64,000 bases of DNA, taken from positions 218,100,592-218,164,591 of the forward strand of contig CM046882.1 in assembly GCA_025667525.1 (NCBI GenBank), given 5' to 3'. Origin of the DNA: Glebionis coronaria (lineage: Eukaryota; Streptophyta; Magnoliopsida; Asterales; Asteraceae). Shown in pieces: positions 43,773 to 57,265 of this stretch; the stretch's first letter is position 1; the number at the start of each line of letters is the position of its first letter. The notes under the pieces were generated by a model. That model did no database searches and was not told the DNA's origin. It saw only the letters and a list, made by a program, of their open reading frames with translations. A program made the position numbers and the translations under genes.

Positions 43773-46700
43773 TTATTGAAATCGAAGAGTGCGAATATTT
43801 CTTCCACATTCATCCTCTCGTTCCCAAGTATACTCCGGTCCATGTTTTGAATTCCATCGGATCTTGACAATAGGTATCCGACTTTGTTTCAGTTGCTTTA
43901 CCTCACGATCCATAACCTCTACGGGCTCTTCGATAAAATGAAACTTGCCATCTATTCGAACCTTACCTAACGGAATTTTCTCATCACTCACTGCTAGACA
44001 TTTCTTCAGATTAGATACATGGAATGTGTTGTGAACACCATGAAGTTCTGGGGGTAACTCTAGTTTGTAAGCTACCGGACCTACTCTATATAAAATCTTA
44101 AAGGGTCCAATATAACGGGGATTCAATTTCCCTCGCTTTCCAAATCTGATAACGCCTTTCCATGGCGATACTTTCAACATTACTCGGTCACCCACTTTAA
44201 ACTCCATTGGCTTCCGCGTAACTTTTCTGTCTACTACGGGCAGTCAACAACCTATTTTTAATCTGAACTATCATCTCCGTAGTCTCTCGGATCAGTTCCA
44301 GTCCCGTGAGATGGGTATCCCCAACTTCACTCCAACATACAGGAGATCTACACTTCCTACCATACAAAGCTTCAAACGGAGCAGCCTTAATACTAGAATG
44401 GTAACTATTGTTATACGAAAACTCTACCAACGGCAAATGTTTATCCCAATTCTTACGAAAGTCTAACACATAAGCTCTCAACATATCTTCCAGTCTTTGT
44501 ATCGTCCTTTCACTCTGCCCATCAGTCTGGGGGTGATAAGCAGTGCTCATGTTGAGATTCGTTCCCAAAGATCTTTGGAGAGATTTCCAAAAATTCGATG
44601 CGAATCTAGGATCTCGATCTGAAATGATTGATACAGGCACTCCATGCTTGCATACAACATTCTCAAGGTATATACGAGTCAGCTTCTCCAGTGAGAACTG
44701 CTCTTTAACCGGAATGAAGTGTGCTGATTTGGTCAGTCTATCGACAATAACCCAAATCGAGTTGTTTCCAGATGATGTTCTAGGAAGCTTGGTGATAAAG
44801 TCCATCGTAATTCGCTCCCACTTCCATTCAGGAATCTTTGGCTGTTGAAGTAGTCCTGATGCCTTTTGATGTCCAGCTTTAACTCTAGCACAAGTCAAGC
44901 ATTGAAGAACATACATAGCTATGTCAGCTTTCATATTCGGCCACCAGTAGAACTTCTTCAAATCATGGTACATCTTATCAGATCCCGGATGAATGGAATA
45001 CTTAGATTTATGGGATTCTAACATAATCAAGTCTCTTAAGCCTCCAAACTTAGGTATCCACATACGACCTCTTAAGCATTTCACTCCATCAACTCTAACC
45101 TCTAAAGGATCTCCTTCTCCTCGGAACCCTTCATTAACAAAAATCTCCTTCTTACAAGCTTCTATTTGCGCATTTCTAATTTGCTCAGGCAAATTATTGT
45201 GCACAGTCAAGACTAGAGAACGCACCCTGATAGGCTCTCTATCTTTCCTACTTAACGCATCGGCAACAACATTGGCTTTTCCTGGGTGATATTTTATATC
45301 ACAATCATAATCACTTAACAACTCTATCCATCTTCGTTGCCTCATGTTCAATTCCTTCTGGTCAAGAATATACTGTAGGCTTTTGTGATCGGTGAATACC
45401 GTACACTTGGTGCCATACAGATAATGTCTCCACAACCTAAGAGCAAAGACTACAGCTCCTAACTCAAGATCATGAGTAGTATAATTCTCCTCATTCTTCC
45501 TTAATTGCCTAGAAGCATAAGCTATCACTTTCTCTCTCTGCATCAAAACAGCTCCATAGCCTCTAAGAGATGCATCACAATACACTACAAAATCTTCACT
45601 CCCGTCGGATAATGATAATATTGGCGCACTACATAATTTTTGCTTCAATGTCTGAAATACTCCATCTTCATCACTTCCCCAAACGAAAGGTTTATTCTTC
45701 TGGGTAAGCTTAGTCAAGGGTTTAGCTATCAAAGAAAATTCTTTAATGAATCGCCTATAATAACCAGCCAATCCTAAGAACTGTCTCACTTCCGTTGGCG
45801 TTGTCGGTGCAGACCAATTCTTAATAGCTTCAACCTTTGCAGGACCAACATGAATTCCATCTTTTTTAATCACATGACCAAGAAATTGCACATAATCTAA
45901 CCAGAAATCACACTTCGAAAACTTAGCATACAACTTTTCATCCTTCAACAAATTCAAAACAATCCTTAAATGTTCTCTATGCTCATATTCATTCTTAGAA
46001 TAGATTAGAATATCGTCAATAAACACAATCACAAATTTATCCAAGTAGGGCTTGCACACTCGATTCATTAAATCCATGAAAACCGCAGGTGCGTTAGTTA
46101 ACCCAAATGGCATTACTTGAAATTCATAGTGTCCATAACGAGTTCTGAATACAGTTATAGGAATATCTTCTTCACGGACGCGAAGTTGGTGATATCCTGA
46201 CCGTAAATCTATCTTAGAATACACACTAGATCCTTGCATTTGGTCAAACAAATCATCAATCCTAGGTAAAGGATATCGATTTTTAATTGTCAACTTATTC
46301 AGTTCCCTATAATCAATGCACATACGAAAAGATCCATCCTTATTCTTAACGAACAAGACTGGAGCTCCCCAAGGCGACGAGCTCGGTCGAATAAAACCTT
46401 TATCAGACAACTCCTTAAGTTGCTCAGATAACTCCTTTAATTCAGAAGGGGCTAATCGGTAAGGCGCACGTGCCACCGATGCAGCACCAGGAATTAAATC
46501 GATTCGAAACTCTACTTGCCTTATTGGTGGAAGTCCGGGTAAATCTTTAGGAAATACCTCAGGAAATTCACAAATAATAGGTACATCTTCCAATCGTTTC
46601 TCCCTAGACTCATTCCCGGTCACTTGAGCTAAGAATAACTCACAACCGTTCCTGATGTACTTTTGGACTTTAATACATGAAACGATTTTCAAACGGGATT

Positions 46701-48249
46701 CACCTCGATTACCATCAATTACTAACGTCCTATTCCTAAGAGGAATCTTAACTTTCTTCTCTCCACATAAAATAGTTGCATTATTCAATGACAACCAATC
46801 CATACCAATAATAATATCAAAAATACCTAATTCTATCAACATCAAATCAATCGGAAAGGAATGGTTCAAGAGATTTAGAGAGCATCCTTCTAATAGCTTA
46901 TTAGTTTTCACTAATTTGCCATCAGCCAATTCCACCTCGTAACTGGTACTTATCTCAACAGGTTCAATGTCAATAAGGGCACTAAATTTAGTGGATACAA
47001 AGCTCCTATCAGCACCCGAATCGAATAAAGCAACAACATAATGATTGTTGAGTAAAAACGTACCGGTAACGACATTCAGATCCTCTTTCTTCACCTCAAT
47101 TGTTCCAAGTTGATAGATACCACCCTGGGGGTTTCTTCCAGGTACAATCGCTTTCAACTTGGGGCATTCCGATTTCCTATGACCTTCCTCATTACAGTTG
47201 AAGCAAATGGTTCCCTTCTTACACCTTTCAACCTTGTGTCCAAGCTTTCCGCAATTTCGGCACTTCCAGCAGTCGCCAGCATGCCTCTTGTTGCCACACT
47301 TAAGACATCTATCATCATTGCGCGGTGTGTTGTAGGTAAGAGCATTTGCATTCCCCTTTCTATGGTTCTGACGGCGATTGAAATTCTTCCTATTATCACC
47401 TCTATCTACACGATCACCGTCACCCTTTCTTTTCTCACCAACACGGGCTTCATCTTCCCTATCCTGAATTATCTGTCCAATGAGTTGGTAAGCCATTCGA
47501 ACAACATCATCAATGGTCAGTGGTTTAGATGATGTCACGTCCCCCCGGATATTCCTGGTCAACCCTTTAATATATTGCTGAATTCGGATCTCTTCGGGTT
47601 CAACCAATCGAGGACATTGCAAGGCCAACTCATGGAATCGGTTCGTGTAACTATCAATGTCCACACCTTTCATTCTCAAATGAATAAACTCTTGTTCTAA
47701 CCTAATAATCACACTACGAGGACAAAACTCCAAAGTCATCCACTTCTTAATTTCAGCCCAAGGAGTAGCATTAGCAGCATCAAGACCCATGAAAGCAATT
47801 CTCCGGTTCCACCAAGTCAACGCACGACCTTTAAGAGTAGCCATAGCAAAAGTCACCTTATCTTCCTCCTTACTCTTACTAATCTGAAACACTGACTCAA
47901 TCTTCTCAATCTACTAGCTTTGTCCTACAGCACCTTCAGTTCCATTAAAAGGTAGAGGTTCACACTTCATGAAGGTCACACAAGTACATCCACCAACTTC
48001 AGGTGCATTAGTTCCAAGTCCTCCTACATTTCCTCCAGCATTAGCATTCACATTATTAGCATTCACATTCACATTAGTACCGCCAATTCCACTACCGCCA
48101 GCTCCACTACCGCCAGCTCCACTACCGCCAGCTCCACTACCGCCAGCTTCATTTCTAGCATTTGCCATAAATTCAGTCATAGATGCGGTAACTTGCTCCG
48201 TAATAATCCTACGTACATCATCCTCAGTCACAGCCTTCTTGGGCGGCAT
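43773..48249 (-). pseudogene. Chr-D gag-pol with chromodomain, damaged
   Basis: Gag starts at 48249 (MPPKKAVTEDD) and has a Gly/Ser repeat (GAGGSGAGGSG, from a 12-bp repeat near 48090-48150). Two adjacent TAG codons at about 47911-47916 break gag. From 47892 the frame is open for 1231 codons: capsid (TWWNRRIAF), knuckles [14 protein letters not shown] and [14 protein letters not shown], protease [11 protein letters not shown] ([10 protein letters not shown]), RNase H ([13 protein letters not shown]), integrase HHCC and DDE core. A small deletion near 44215 shifts the frame. The chromodomain part (43773-44207) keeps [15 protein letters not shown], but its last residues are out of frame. Closest relative in the window is Chr-C. 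Confidence 0.9.
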
Positions 48250-48541
48250 AGTTCTATAATTTCACAATTTCAAAGTATTAAGCATTCACCCAACAAAGGA
48301 TTCATATAATATGGATTGAATTCATAATCAAGATACAAATAAGGGACAATATGGAATTCAAGACAAGATACATATTTCATTCGATTTGAAACAAAAGTAT
48401 TGTCTTAGTTACTTCCCATATCAAAGTTCTAGCACTATATACACTCAAAATTCGTGCCAAGTCTACTACTAACAAGTCGGTTTAGTCAAAGCTACAAAGT
48501 ACAAAAGATACAAAGGTCACTACTAAATACAGACTGGTCTA
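48250..48541 (-). other. Chr-D spacer between pre-gag frame and gag
   Basis: 292 bp, AT-rich, no gene. It corresponds to the 340-bp spacer of Chr-C. Confidence 0.5.
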
Positions 48542-49525
48542 CTAAGAACCGCCAGATGGTCCATCATCCATCGTCTTCTGAATCTTCGTCGGACGATCAC
48601 TAGACACATCTTCAGCTGGGCGCTTACGGATCACTCCTCTTTCAACCATGTCAACATAGAATCTACTATTCCAACCCACGGATATATTCAACTCCTTCTC
48701 AGCTTTCTCACGCATCGCACGAGCTACACTCAACTGAATCTCCATAAAATTCACCTTTCTCTTCATTTCAGCAAACTCACCACTTTCCAACACTGACAAC
48801 CTCCTAAAAGCCTCATTCAAACCACGATCTACATCAGTCAAATCCAAACTAAGCAATTCTCGCTCTTTCTTGCCAACCTTAGTCTTCGACTCCAAATAAG
48901 CAACATGAGTCTGAACAACAAATAATCCAATCTTTGTCATACAACTCTTAACACGGGAAGCATCTAGATCACGTCTCAAGGCCTATGGTGCAAGACCATC
49001 AATATGAGTAGCCTCTAGAGTACTAGATGACTCTCCTATCTCACGTCTACGAGTAGCAATACCATCAGTACCGTCAGGTGCATTATCATCCTCATCCTCC
49101 TGTGATTCAGACTATTCAGACATTTCATCCCTAGGTAACTCAACCTCAGAATCAGACAAATCAACTGGTGGGGGCGAAGGCTCGCCCTTTGGAACATCAT
49201 AAGGGTAAATAAGCTCGGCTTCCTCATCATCATCGACCTCAACATCTATACCTACATCCTCCTCGACATCCTCGTCGTCAATCTCATCATCTAAATTATC
49301 TAACCCAATCTCATCATCATTCTCTATATCAACATTCTCAATCTCATTCTCTACCAAGTCAACCTGAGGGGCAATCTGATCTCCTAATCCTAACTCGGGC
49401 TCAGGATCCTCAAATGGTTCCTCCTCATCATCCATATCATAATCTACTAAGTCTAAATAAGGATCATCATCTACATTAGGTTCGGGAATCGCATGGTTTT
49501 CTACAGGAATATTAGGGTCAGCCAT
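48542..49525 (-). pseudogene. Chr-D pre-gag accessory frame, two stops
   Basis: One minus-strand frame from MADPN (49525; an ATG four codons upstream is also open) to 48542, broken by TAG at 49112 and by TAG at about 48980. The N-terminal 140 residues are extremely Asp/Glu-rich. The middle is a predicted coiled coil (YLESKTKVGKKERELLSLDL, then RRLSVLESGEFAEMKRKV). The C-terminus has NSRFYVDMVERGVIRKRP and PTKIQK, a bipartite-like basic signal. Position, orientation and C-terminal pattern match the Chr-C accessory ORF. A TGCAG lies just upstream of the start, as in Chr-C. Function unknown. Confidence 0.6.
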
Positions 49526-49802
49526 GACAATCTGCATTCATATATATATCTCGTATTAGGATAACATACTAGTTAAACAATTACATAATGAAACCACGAT
49601 ATATACATATATATAAATTAAATTATATATATCAAAATATATATATCTTCTAAATAGGGCTTGTTGGTAACGTCGGAGATCTCTGGCACCGTTATAGTCA
49701 AAAGATTTTTCAAATATTTTCTCAAATGTTCATTGTTAAAAGATTTTGAAAAGTTTTGTTCAAAACCTTGGTTTTTAAAATCTTTTGTTCTCTATAGCGA
49801 GA
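49526..49802 (-). other. Chr-D leader
   Basis: Non-coding. Contains an (AT)-rich microsatellite at about 49595-49648. Confidence 0.6.
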
Positions 49803-49814
49803 GCTCTGGTACCA
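49803..49814 (-). promoter_or_regulatory. Chr-D primer binding site (tRNA-Met type)
   Basis: Minus-strand TGGTACCAGAGC, one mismatch to TGGTATCAGAGC, three bases from the LTR. Chr-F has the same variant. Confidence 0.82.
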
Positions 49815-49817
49815 AAC

Positions 49818-52800
49818 TGTAACACTCTCGTTTTTCGTATCGGTACAGCGGAAGGGTCTTTCAGAGTGTTACGGGATAGCATAATAACTTCAATCATAGA
49901 CAACATATAAAAATGGTTGTACAAGGTTCAATCGTACATTCATTCGATTTAAAGTTTTAAAGTGTACAACAGGTCCCAAATTATACAGGTCATTAAGTTT
50001 AAAAAACATAGATCGAATGAACATTTTTAATATTATGTGGGCCATCAGAGTCTATCTCCATCCGGATTACCTTCAAGCACCTGAGATAAAAACATGCAAA
50101 AATCATATCAGCGAATGTCGAGTGAATTCATAGAGTTTAATAAAAACCGTTATATAAAACAATCGTTAAAATCAGAACACAAGTATAATATCGGAAGTAA
50201 GTCCACGTATTGCTAGTCAGGCAATATATAAATCAAGCATTCATCTTAAACCGTCCATGAGACCGTAGTCTCAATATTACCATAATAGGTAATATATTCA
50301 TCGTCATTAGCGTCGTTATTATGTATAGGATATATTTTTATTTGGATTAGGATTATTATTAGCCGCATGACATTGTTACCTTACTATGAAAACAGCGGGC
50401 CGCGAACCCGACAAACAATTTGCCCATCTAAGTTAGCGTGTCGTCACAAAAATCACGCTATGGAATCTTCTCATACATAAATTCGCTTACCAATCAATGT
50501 GGTACGACGGGGATCAACCGTCATGGCGCGAACTGGGGTGATCGTCCCCAAATAGTACTATCAAATGCATAAGCGTCTACCAAATCCCGGTAGTTCACAA
50601 TTCATGCTAATGGGACTTTAAGTGACATAACCTAACTACTAATAATCCCTTTTGTCTCGTTTATAGGGTCATAGCATCATTCGGGTCCATATCATTAAGC
50701 ATACCATCGAGACTAATTGTGTTCTATTTTTATCAAAATCTAGCATGTTATCTCCCTCGCGGGTTTACAAATCATTTTATAAAACATTTAAAAGAGTGCG
50801 AGGCTATGAACTCACGTTGATAATGAAAGGCGGATTATCGGCTACGGGCGTGCTTCGGTCACGGAAACCTATATAAATAATAATCGGTCTTAGACTTTGT
50901 CCAATGACTTTTATCAAAATAACAATATACATATGATAATTTTGTACATATGATGATGATCAAGTGGGTTTATATATCCTTGTTTACTCATTTTAGTGTT
51001 TATGTTTTGGTAACTTTTTACTAGTTTACTAGTTTTACCTATTTACACGTTTTAAGTCCAATAAGCTTAGTATAAGTTCTTTAACTTGTTTTGATCCATT
51101 TTATACTTATATTATCAGTAAATATACTTTCCATGTTGGGCCCAAATGGGTTAAGCTCAATAAGTTCTTTTTATAAGTATTTATCTTATTTAGTCCAATT
51201 ATTAGTCCAATATGCTTAGTTAGCTCGTTAATGTCCGTATGTCCTATAGTTCGGGTTTTATCGGTTTTTACTTGTATTAGTTACTTATATATCAGTATAT
51301 GACTTTTAAAAACTTTACATTAGACGGGTTTGATCGTCTAAGTTTTAATTGGCGAAAAACGTTAATTTTACGGTAATAGCCGAAAAAGTCGTAAAAATCA
51401 AGTTTATAGTTTTTATTACTTATAAGTATTATTCCACAACCATTTATATAATTTATCCATTTAATTAACCTTTTACATATTTATATAAATAAGTTTCATA
51501 AGTTAGTGGGTTTTTATTTTACATTTTATACAATAAAATTTGAGTGCTTATATAATAATAATAAACATTAATTCTCAAAATCTGATTTTTATTTTCATGT
51601 TCACCATTTTTATCATATCTAGAGTTCTATAATGAATTAGAAGCTCATTTTTGCATGGCATGATCTTCATATTATGTGCTACATTTAACTTAGTTATAGC
51701 TACTGCTCATTTTAAGTTTATTTATGCTTAACAGTCCCTACAAAACAACTTATTCAGATTTGCATACTCATCTTGTTTTGATCATATCTCGCTCATTATA
51801 ATGATTCCATTGCATGGCCAACTCTCACATGTGTATAACATCTTGTACATACTGTAAATGGATCATACCATGCAATTTTATCAGTTCAAGTTTTAGTTAT
51901 ATACTGTTTTTATACAGCCAACTAAATAAGCATGATTTTAGCCTTATTTCTTATAGTTATTAACCTTTTTAAGCATATTTATCAACACTTGATCCCCACA
52001 CAACATTTTTATCATCATATATTCATCATATACATATACAACAAGAAAGAAAATACATTTGTTCTTTACAAAAATAACAAGAGAAAATAGAGAGGATGAT
52101 CTTCTTTACCAACCAAGTGTATTTCTTGTTTTTGGAAGACAAGAACTTGATGAACACCACAAGTAACTCCAAGATCATCAAACACCAAGAACAATAGTTG
52201 AGAAATCGGCCCTAGGACACAAGAAAATCACCTCCAATGTTGTTAATATGGCCACCAAATGATCAAGGCTTCAAGATAACTCCATGATAGAGCTAGTTAA
52301 CATGTATTTCATGGCTAGAAAAGATCAAAAGGGGTGTTTGTAGCTTAAAAGTGGAAGGCAAGGGTAGAGTTTTTGAGAGAGTTTTGAGGTTGTTTGAATG
52401 TATGGAAAGATGGTAATGAGAAGTGTTGATGGTTTTAGCTAGTGGAAGTGGAAAGAGTAAGCTTAAGGTGTAAGCTTAGTTACACTTGTAACTATTTGGC
52501 TAACATGATGCCACATATGGTTGTGGTGTCATGTGTTCTGTCCCACTAGCTAGTGGGGTGGGACAATGTATTTTGTCCCATCTCACTAGTTTACGGGTAT
52601 TCCTCGATTCTAGTTTTCTCGATTTGCGTGCCCTCGGGTCGTTTCACGAAAAACGTTTTTATAAATTATGAATCAACGTCACAAAACGAATCCAATAAAA
52701 ATTGTCTCATCAAAAACGGAGTTCAAAAACGTAAATACGTAATCCTAAGGTGTCCGGTTTAGTCGTAAAGGACGCTAAATTATGCACGTAAGCCCAAATT

Positions 52801-52899
52801 TAAATCCGTAAATTGTGAGTTCGTCAACCAACACAAAAATAAGTTTCAAAATATTATACGAGAAAATAATTCACTACCTGAAAATGTTAGATTGTCACA
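49818..52899 (-). repeat. Chr-D 5' LTR
   Basis: 3082 bp, intact. In its own direction it runs TGTGACAATC...GAGTGTTACA. It provides the uninterrupted sequence that proves where Ath-B entered the other LTR. Followed by GGTGG at 52900. Confidence 0.92.
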
Positions 52900-52904
52900 G
52901 GTGG

Positions 52905-53694
52905 TGTTATTCGTACTCCCTTTTTTAGAACGGCAAATGTTAATGGTTAATGTGTTGAATCGTGCAATGACATCAAAGCGGCAGAATGTCTTCTTCGAAC
53001 CATCGTCTACCTATGTTAAATTTCTTATCCGCACCAAATGAGAGGCCCTTGGCAGGTCTTGAACCCAATACTTTCAGGGAATTTACTCCAAGGAAACCCT
53101 CGCCTAGTTATTCGTACCCCCCTTACCACCAGTATGCCACCAATACCCCCTAATACCTGTTGTACAGACATGACAAGACATTTTTTTTGTTTTATTGTAC
53201 AATATGTTTTACAATTTATAAATTTTTAACTGTGAAGTTTTATTCCGCATTTTTTCGGGTAGTTTTACTCAATTACTTAACAAGAGAATACAACTTCCAA
53301 TATCAATTTTAACGTTTTACTACTGTTGACTTATTAAACTTTATATTTTCTATACTTTTTTTTAATTATACATTTTTATAATACAAACAAAATTATAAAA
53401 TTAAACATAAATAAAAAAGAAAAAGTAGAAATTTTTTGAAAGGTATTACTAGTAAAAAAATGGGAGTATTATTAACCAAGCCCTTAATTAAAGATAGCTA
53501 GTTCATTTCATCATTTTGTAAAAAAAACAAGAGGATTTAGTCCTTGTTACAAACAAAAGTTTGCATAAGATTAGTATTGTGTTCATTTATTCATTCACAC
53601 TCACTTAAAGTTCATTTACATTCCTATAGTTTTAATTCACGTTCTTAGATTTTTATGCATCTTATATAATTGTTAAATCGTTGTTGATACAAAA
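52905..53694. other. Old AT-rich interval right of Chr-D
   Basis: No gene. The part 53265-53485 is a diverged same-direction relative of 17480-17705. A block near 52904-52930 (GTTATTCGTACTCCC) resembles the reverse complement of 53455-53480, with a further GTTATTCGTACCCCCC at about 53109. These may be ends of old miniature DNA transposons. Confidence 0.35.
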
Positions 53695-55828
53695 TGTGAC
53701 AACCCTAGATTTTCGAATTTGTCACTTATTACTGTTTGACTTTAATTTTGTTCTTAGTGTGCGTTTATATGCAATACGTTAATATTTGAGCCTTTGGCTG
53801 TATGTTAGACATCATACATGTAGTGCATGGTACATTATATGATATATGATGGGGTTAATTCTTGCTCATTTGTTCAATTCGACGTAGCTATAATAGTATA
53901 TGGCGTTATTTTAAGATTTTATGTGTACATATATGTAATATAGTAAATCGTATTTTTACGATTTAGGGTTTAGCATTTTGAGGTCTCGGATAAGGTAATA
54001 AGTCACGAGAATAATTTATGGGATGGTTTTAAGTCATTTAGGACTTAATTATTTATTTTCTTTCATAATTCAAGAGTTTTTATAAAAATGTATATTTTTA
54101 CGTCTTTTACGGTATACGCGTAACGGTTTTGAGGTTCGGCAGGTCTTGGGGCTGAAATAAATTAAGCTAAATTAAGGTATTATTAAATATATTAATAATT
54201 AATAAAAATAAAAAAAAGAAAAAAAAGGGAAGGGAAGTCGGTGTAAACGCCAGAAGGAAAGGGGGAAAAGGGGAAAAAGGAAATTGGGCTTTGTACTTGG
54301 GCTAAAATTGTTTCTAAATAAATATATAAGGATTTTAATTATTAAAAACACATCGTAATCCCCTGAAGATTAAGCTTAAGTCGACGTCCATGGAGTCTAT
54401 TTAGGGTTTTCATATTTTTTTCTTGTCTTCCATTAATTTTAAGGTAAAACCTTTAATCCTCTTTTCATATTAATTATTATTTGTGTTTTCTTAATCAAAT
54501 TATGATAGATTTAGGGTTAGGGCAATTAAAATCTGAGAATTAATGTTATTGTAAAGATTAGATTAATTAGGGCTTGTAATTAGTCATGTATTGGGTAATT
54601 AATTAGGTTAGTTTAATTAAATTCGTAATTAAAAACTGGGCATAATTTTAGGTCTATTGTTTTGATCATATCTAGAGTTCTAGACACTTTCAAGATGTGA
54701 TCCAAATACCCATGAAAAGGTATTTGAGTTGGCTTTTGAATACAAGAAACGAGGACTAAATTGGAGGTAAGGAAGTGGGTCAAAAACTGGTTACAACGGT
54801 CAGAGGTAAAAACAGTTTTGAAATCAGTCAGGTTTAAACTAATGTTTTAAGATGGTTAGGGTACTTAGGAGTACAATTGAAATTTCAAAGGAATATGAGA
54901 GTTTATATGTTATATAAGACATCTGAATAAGGTCTAATCAATTGGGATAGTTGAAGACCCTCTGATCATATTAAACTTTTTATATGTTCAAAATCAGTAA
55001 AATCGAGATAGACAAAAATATAGACATGTATATCGGGGCCTTAACAGCAGCTTTAAGGTTGGCTAAAAAGTGAGGAGTTAGCTAACACATATAAGGGAAT
55101 AGGGTTTTATTTACAGAAAGCATGGGTATTGTTAAATGGGCGTTTAGCTCATAGTTTGGGGACTAAAAATTGGGACTATTTTGGGTAAAAAGTAAACGAG
55201 ATTGGTATCGAATTTGACTATGTTTAAGACTTGTTAGAGAGGATTATTGGGATTCTTAGAGCATAATGGAATTGATATGAGGGTAAGTGTTAGATGTCCA
55301 TCATAGATTGATGAGCCATTTTAGTATTTGGTTCATGTCTTGATAAGTGTGCATTTATTTTTTTAGCTTTTTGCTATTGCGTGGGATATTTGGAGAAGCT
55401 CAATCAGGTGAGTTCATAGTCCCATTTTCACTAAGTTTTTAAATGTTTTTTTTCTAGTATGGGATGTAGATAACACTTGTAATGTTTTTTTAAATGTCTT
55501 AGTACTATGTTTCTTTAAAATATTTTAATAATATGTTTTTCAAATGTGTGGACTTAATGTGCTATTATGTGATATGCCTACTTATGTGATATGTGATATG
55601 TTCTATTATGCGTTCTGGCATGCGTTCTGAGTACATAGGTTCTGAGTACATGTACATAGTCTTCTCGGAGTCAAGATATCTTGACGGGGATATGGGTTCA
55701 ACTTCCATACTGGGTATGGGAAAGATCCGGATAGGTGTAGGTGCATTTTTTCTTATTTTGTGTACTTAATTGTTATGGTATGTTATGTTTGTAGTTGTGT
55801 GTAACATGAATATCACTTTATAGTCCAT
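53695..55828 (+). repeat. Gypsy-type LTR fragment
   Basis: Starts TGTGACAACCCTAGATTTTCG, like chromovirus LTRs. It has a TATA-like AATATATAAGG near 54318 and a block GGTGAGTTCATAGTCCC near 55407, comparable to the conserved leader block of Chr-C and Chr-D. No primer site or coding region follows. The right end is lost, probably where the next LTR lies. No target duplication found. Confidence 0.5.
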
Positions 55829-56168
55829 TGTGTATAAACTAGGAGGAGGGGTTGAATAGTTTCTCATCGGTGTATCTCCTAATTAAAATTCCTTTCAATT
55901 AGGTTAGGGCACAAAACTATCTTTTGCTTGAAAGCTAGTTGCATAATGATTAGGTTCAATTCTAATGCATTAACAATGTGTAGTAAGTATAATGATAATG
56001 AATGTAAGTAATGAGTAAAGAAAGAAACAACCTAGTAGGAAGACACCAAGATTTATAGTGGTTCGGCAACAAGGCTCTATCCTCGTTCCTAGTCCACTCC
56101 TCGAGTACACCTTACTCGAGATTTCCACTATATCCGCAAGCTCCCTTCTTGGCGGAGAAAACCATACA

Positions 56169-56392
56169 ACGTTGCTTACATTATTTTCTGACACAAAGCT
56201 AAATGTCAAGACCTAACCTTAGCTAGGACCAATCTAAATAACGTCGCCCACTTCACCATTTTACGACACAAGGCTAGATGTCTAGTTCTAATCCAAAGCT
56301 TGAACCAATCTTCACAACGTTGCCTACTTCACCATTTTCCGACACAAGGCTAGATGTCGAGTTCTAATCCAAAGCTAGAACCAATCTTCAAG
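56169..56392 (+). repeat. Three tandem repeats of about 72-76 bp
   Basis: Units start with ACGTYGC at 56169, 56241 and 56317; the second and third are nearly the same, the first is diverged. Confidence 0.8.
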
Positions 56393-56540
56393 ACTCTTAA
56401 CTTTGAAGCTAAGTGAGAACTTCACACAACACAACTACATATCACTTTATAGTTTAGTGAGAACTCACAAGACACAACCACATCACTTTATAGTTTAGTG
56501 AGAACTAACACAACTAATTACAACTCAACTAAACATATCC

Positions 56541-56690
56541 TAGTACACACATGTACCTTGGATCTACACAACACAAATCCAAGCACACACATGTGCAATA
56601 GATTTACACAACTCTAATCCAAGTATTCACATATAGCTTGGATGAACACAATTAGTCCAAGTATTCACAAATATACTGGATCGACACAAG
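56541..56690 (+). repeat. Four degenerate tandem repeats of about 40 bp
   Basis: Units at 56541, 56583, 56623 and 56661, each with a CACAYATR-like block, a GGAT-like block, ACACAA, and TCCAAG or CAAG at the end. Confidence 0.65.
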
Positions 56691-56695
56691 ACACA

Positions 56696-57265
56696 TGTAA
56701 CACCCCCAAATTTTATACAACTCAATACAGCGGAAGACTCGTTGGTGTTACGGGATAGCACATTACTCACATCATAGACAACGCATAAAAAGCGCGTCGT
56801 TTATTGATAAATCGTTTCCATTCAGAAATATCAAAGTTACATAGGTCCCAAGTCATTGTATTTCATACAGGTTTTACAAAGCATTTGAATGGAAATTAAT
56901 ATTTAAGTGCGGGCCATGAATTCTTGTTGTCTTCCCGAGAATTACCTTCAAGTACCTGAGATAAAACATGTTAAAAGAAAAGGTCAGCGATAACGCCGAG
57001 TGAATTCATAGAGTTTAATAAAATCCATCAATATAATATCAGTATAAAATTATTACTGAAAATCATTTTGTACAAATCATTTTAATAGGCCATAAAATAG
57101 CCAAAGTCATTTTATACAAATCCTTATCGAAAATCATAATATATGCATTTGCCTTAAAATCATTATACGAGCCAATGTCGTAAAAACATCATACAATACG
57201 TCTTATGACGTTGTATGAAAATAAAAACCGTCATACGAATATGGTTATGAAAACCAAAACACGAA
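56696..57265 (-). repeat. Left arm of LTR inverted repeat
   Basis: 570 bp beginning TGTAACACCCCC. It is the reverse complement of 58037-58607 with about ten differences (about 98% identical by eye). It is the 3' terminal part of a chromovirus LTR in minus orientation, cut at 57265. Confidence 0.9.

Larger units (their letters stand above)
17815..52899 (-). mobile_element. Chr-D: chromovirus (Tekay/Del-like gypsy), split by Ath-B
   Basis: Minus-strand gypsy element with 3.08-kb LTRs, a tRNA-Met primer site, a pre-gag reading frame, gag-pol with C-terminal chromodomain and a polypurine tract. Ath-B interrupts its left LTR after 204 bp. Without the insert the element is about 12.3 kb. The two LTRs differ at about 2-3% of sites by eye, and both reading frames carry stops, so it is older than Chr-C and no longer autonomous. 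Confidence 0.9.
55829..56695 (+). repeat. Copia-like LTR or fragment with internal tandem repeats
   Basis: Begins TGTGTATAAACTAGGAGGAGG and includes GATTTATAGTGGTTCGGC, both usual in Ty1/copia LTRs of plants. No internal region is attached, so it may be a solo LTR or a fragment; no clear target duplication. Confidence 0.42.

Noticed and set aside
52553..53229. Short plus-strand frames at the Chr-D right end and beyond
   Set aside because: One starts inside the LTR, the others lie in old repeats; no motif or conservation.
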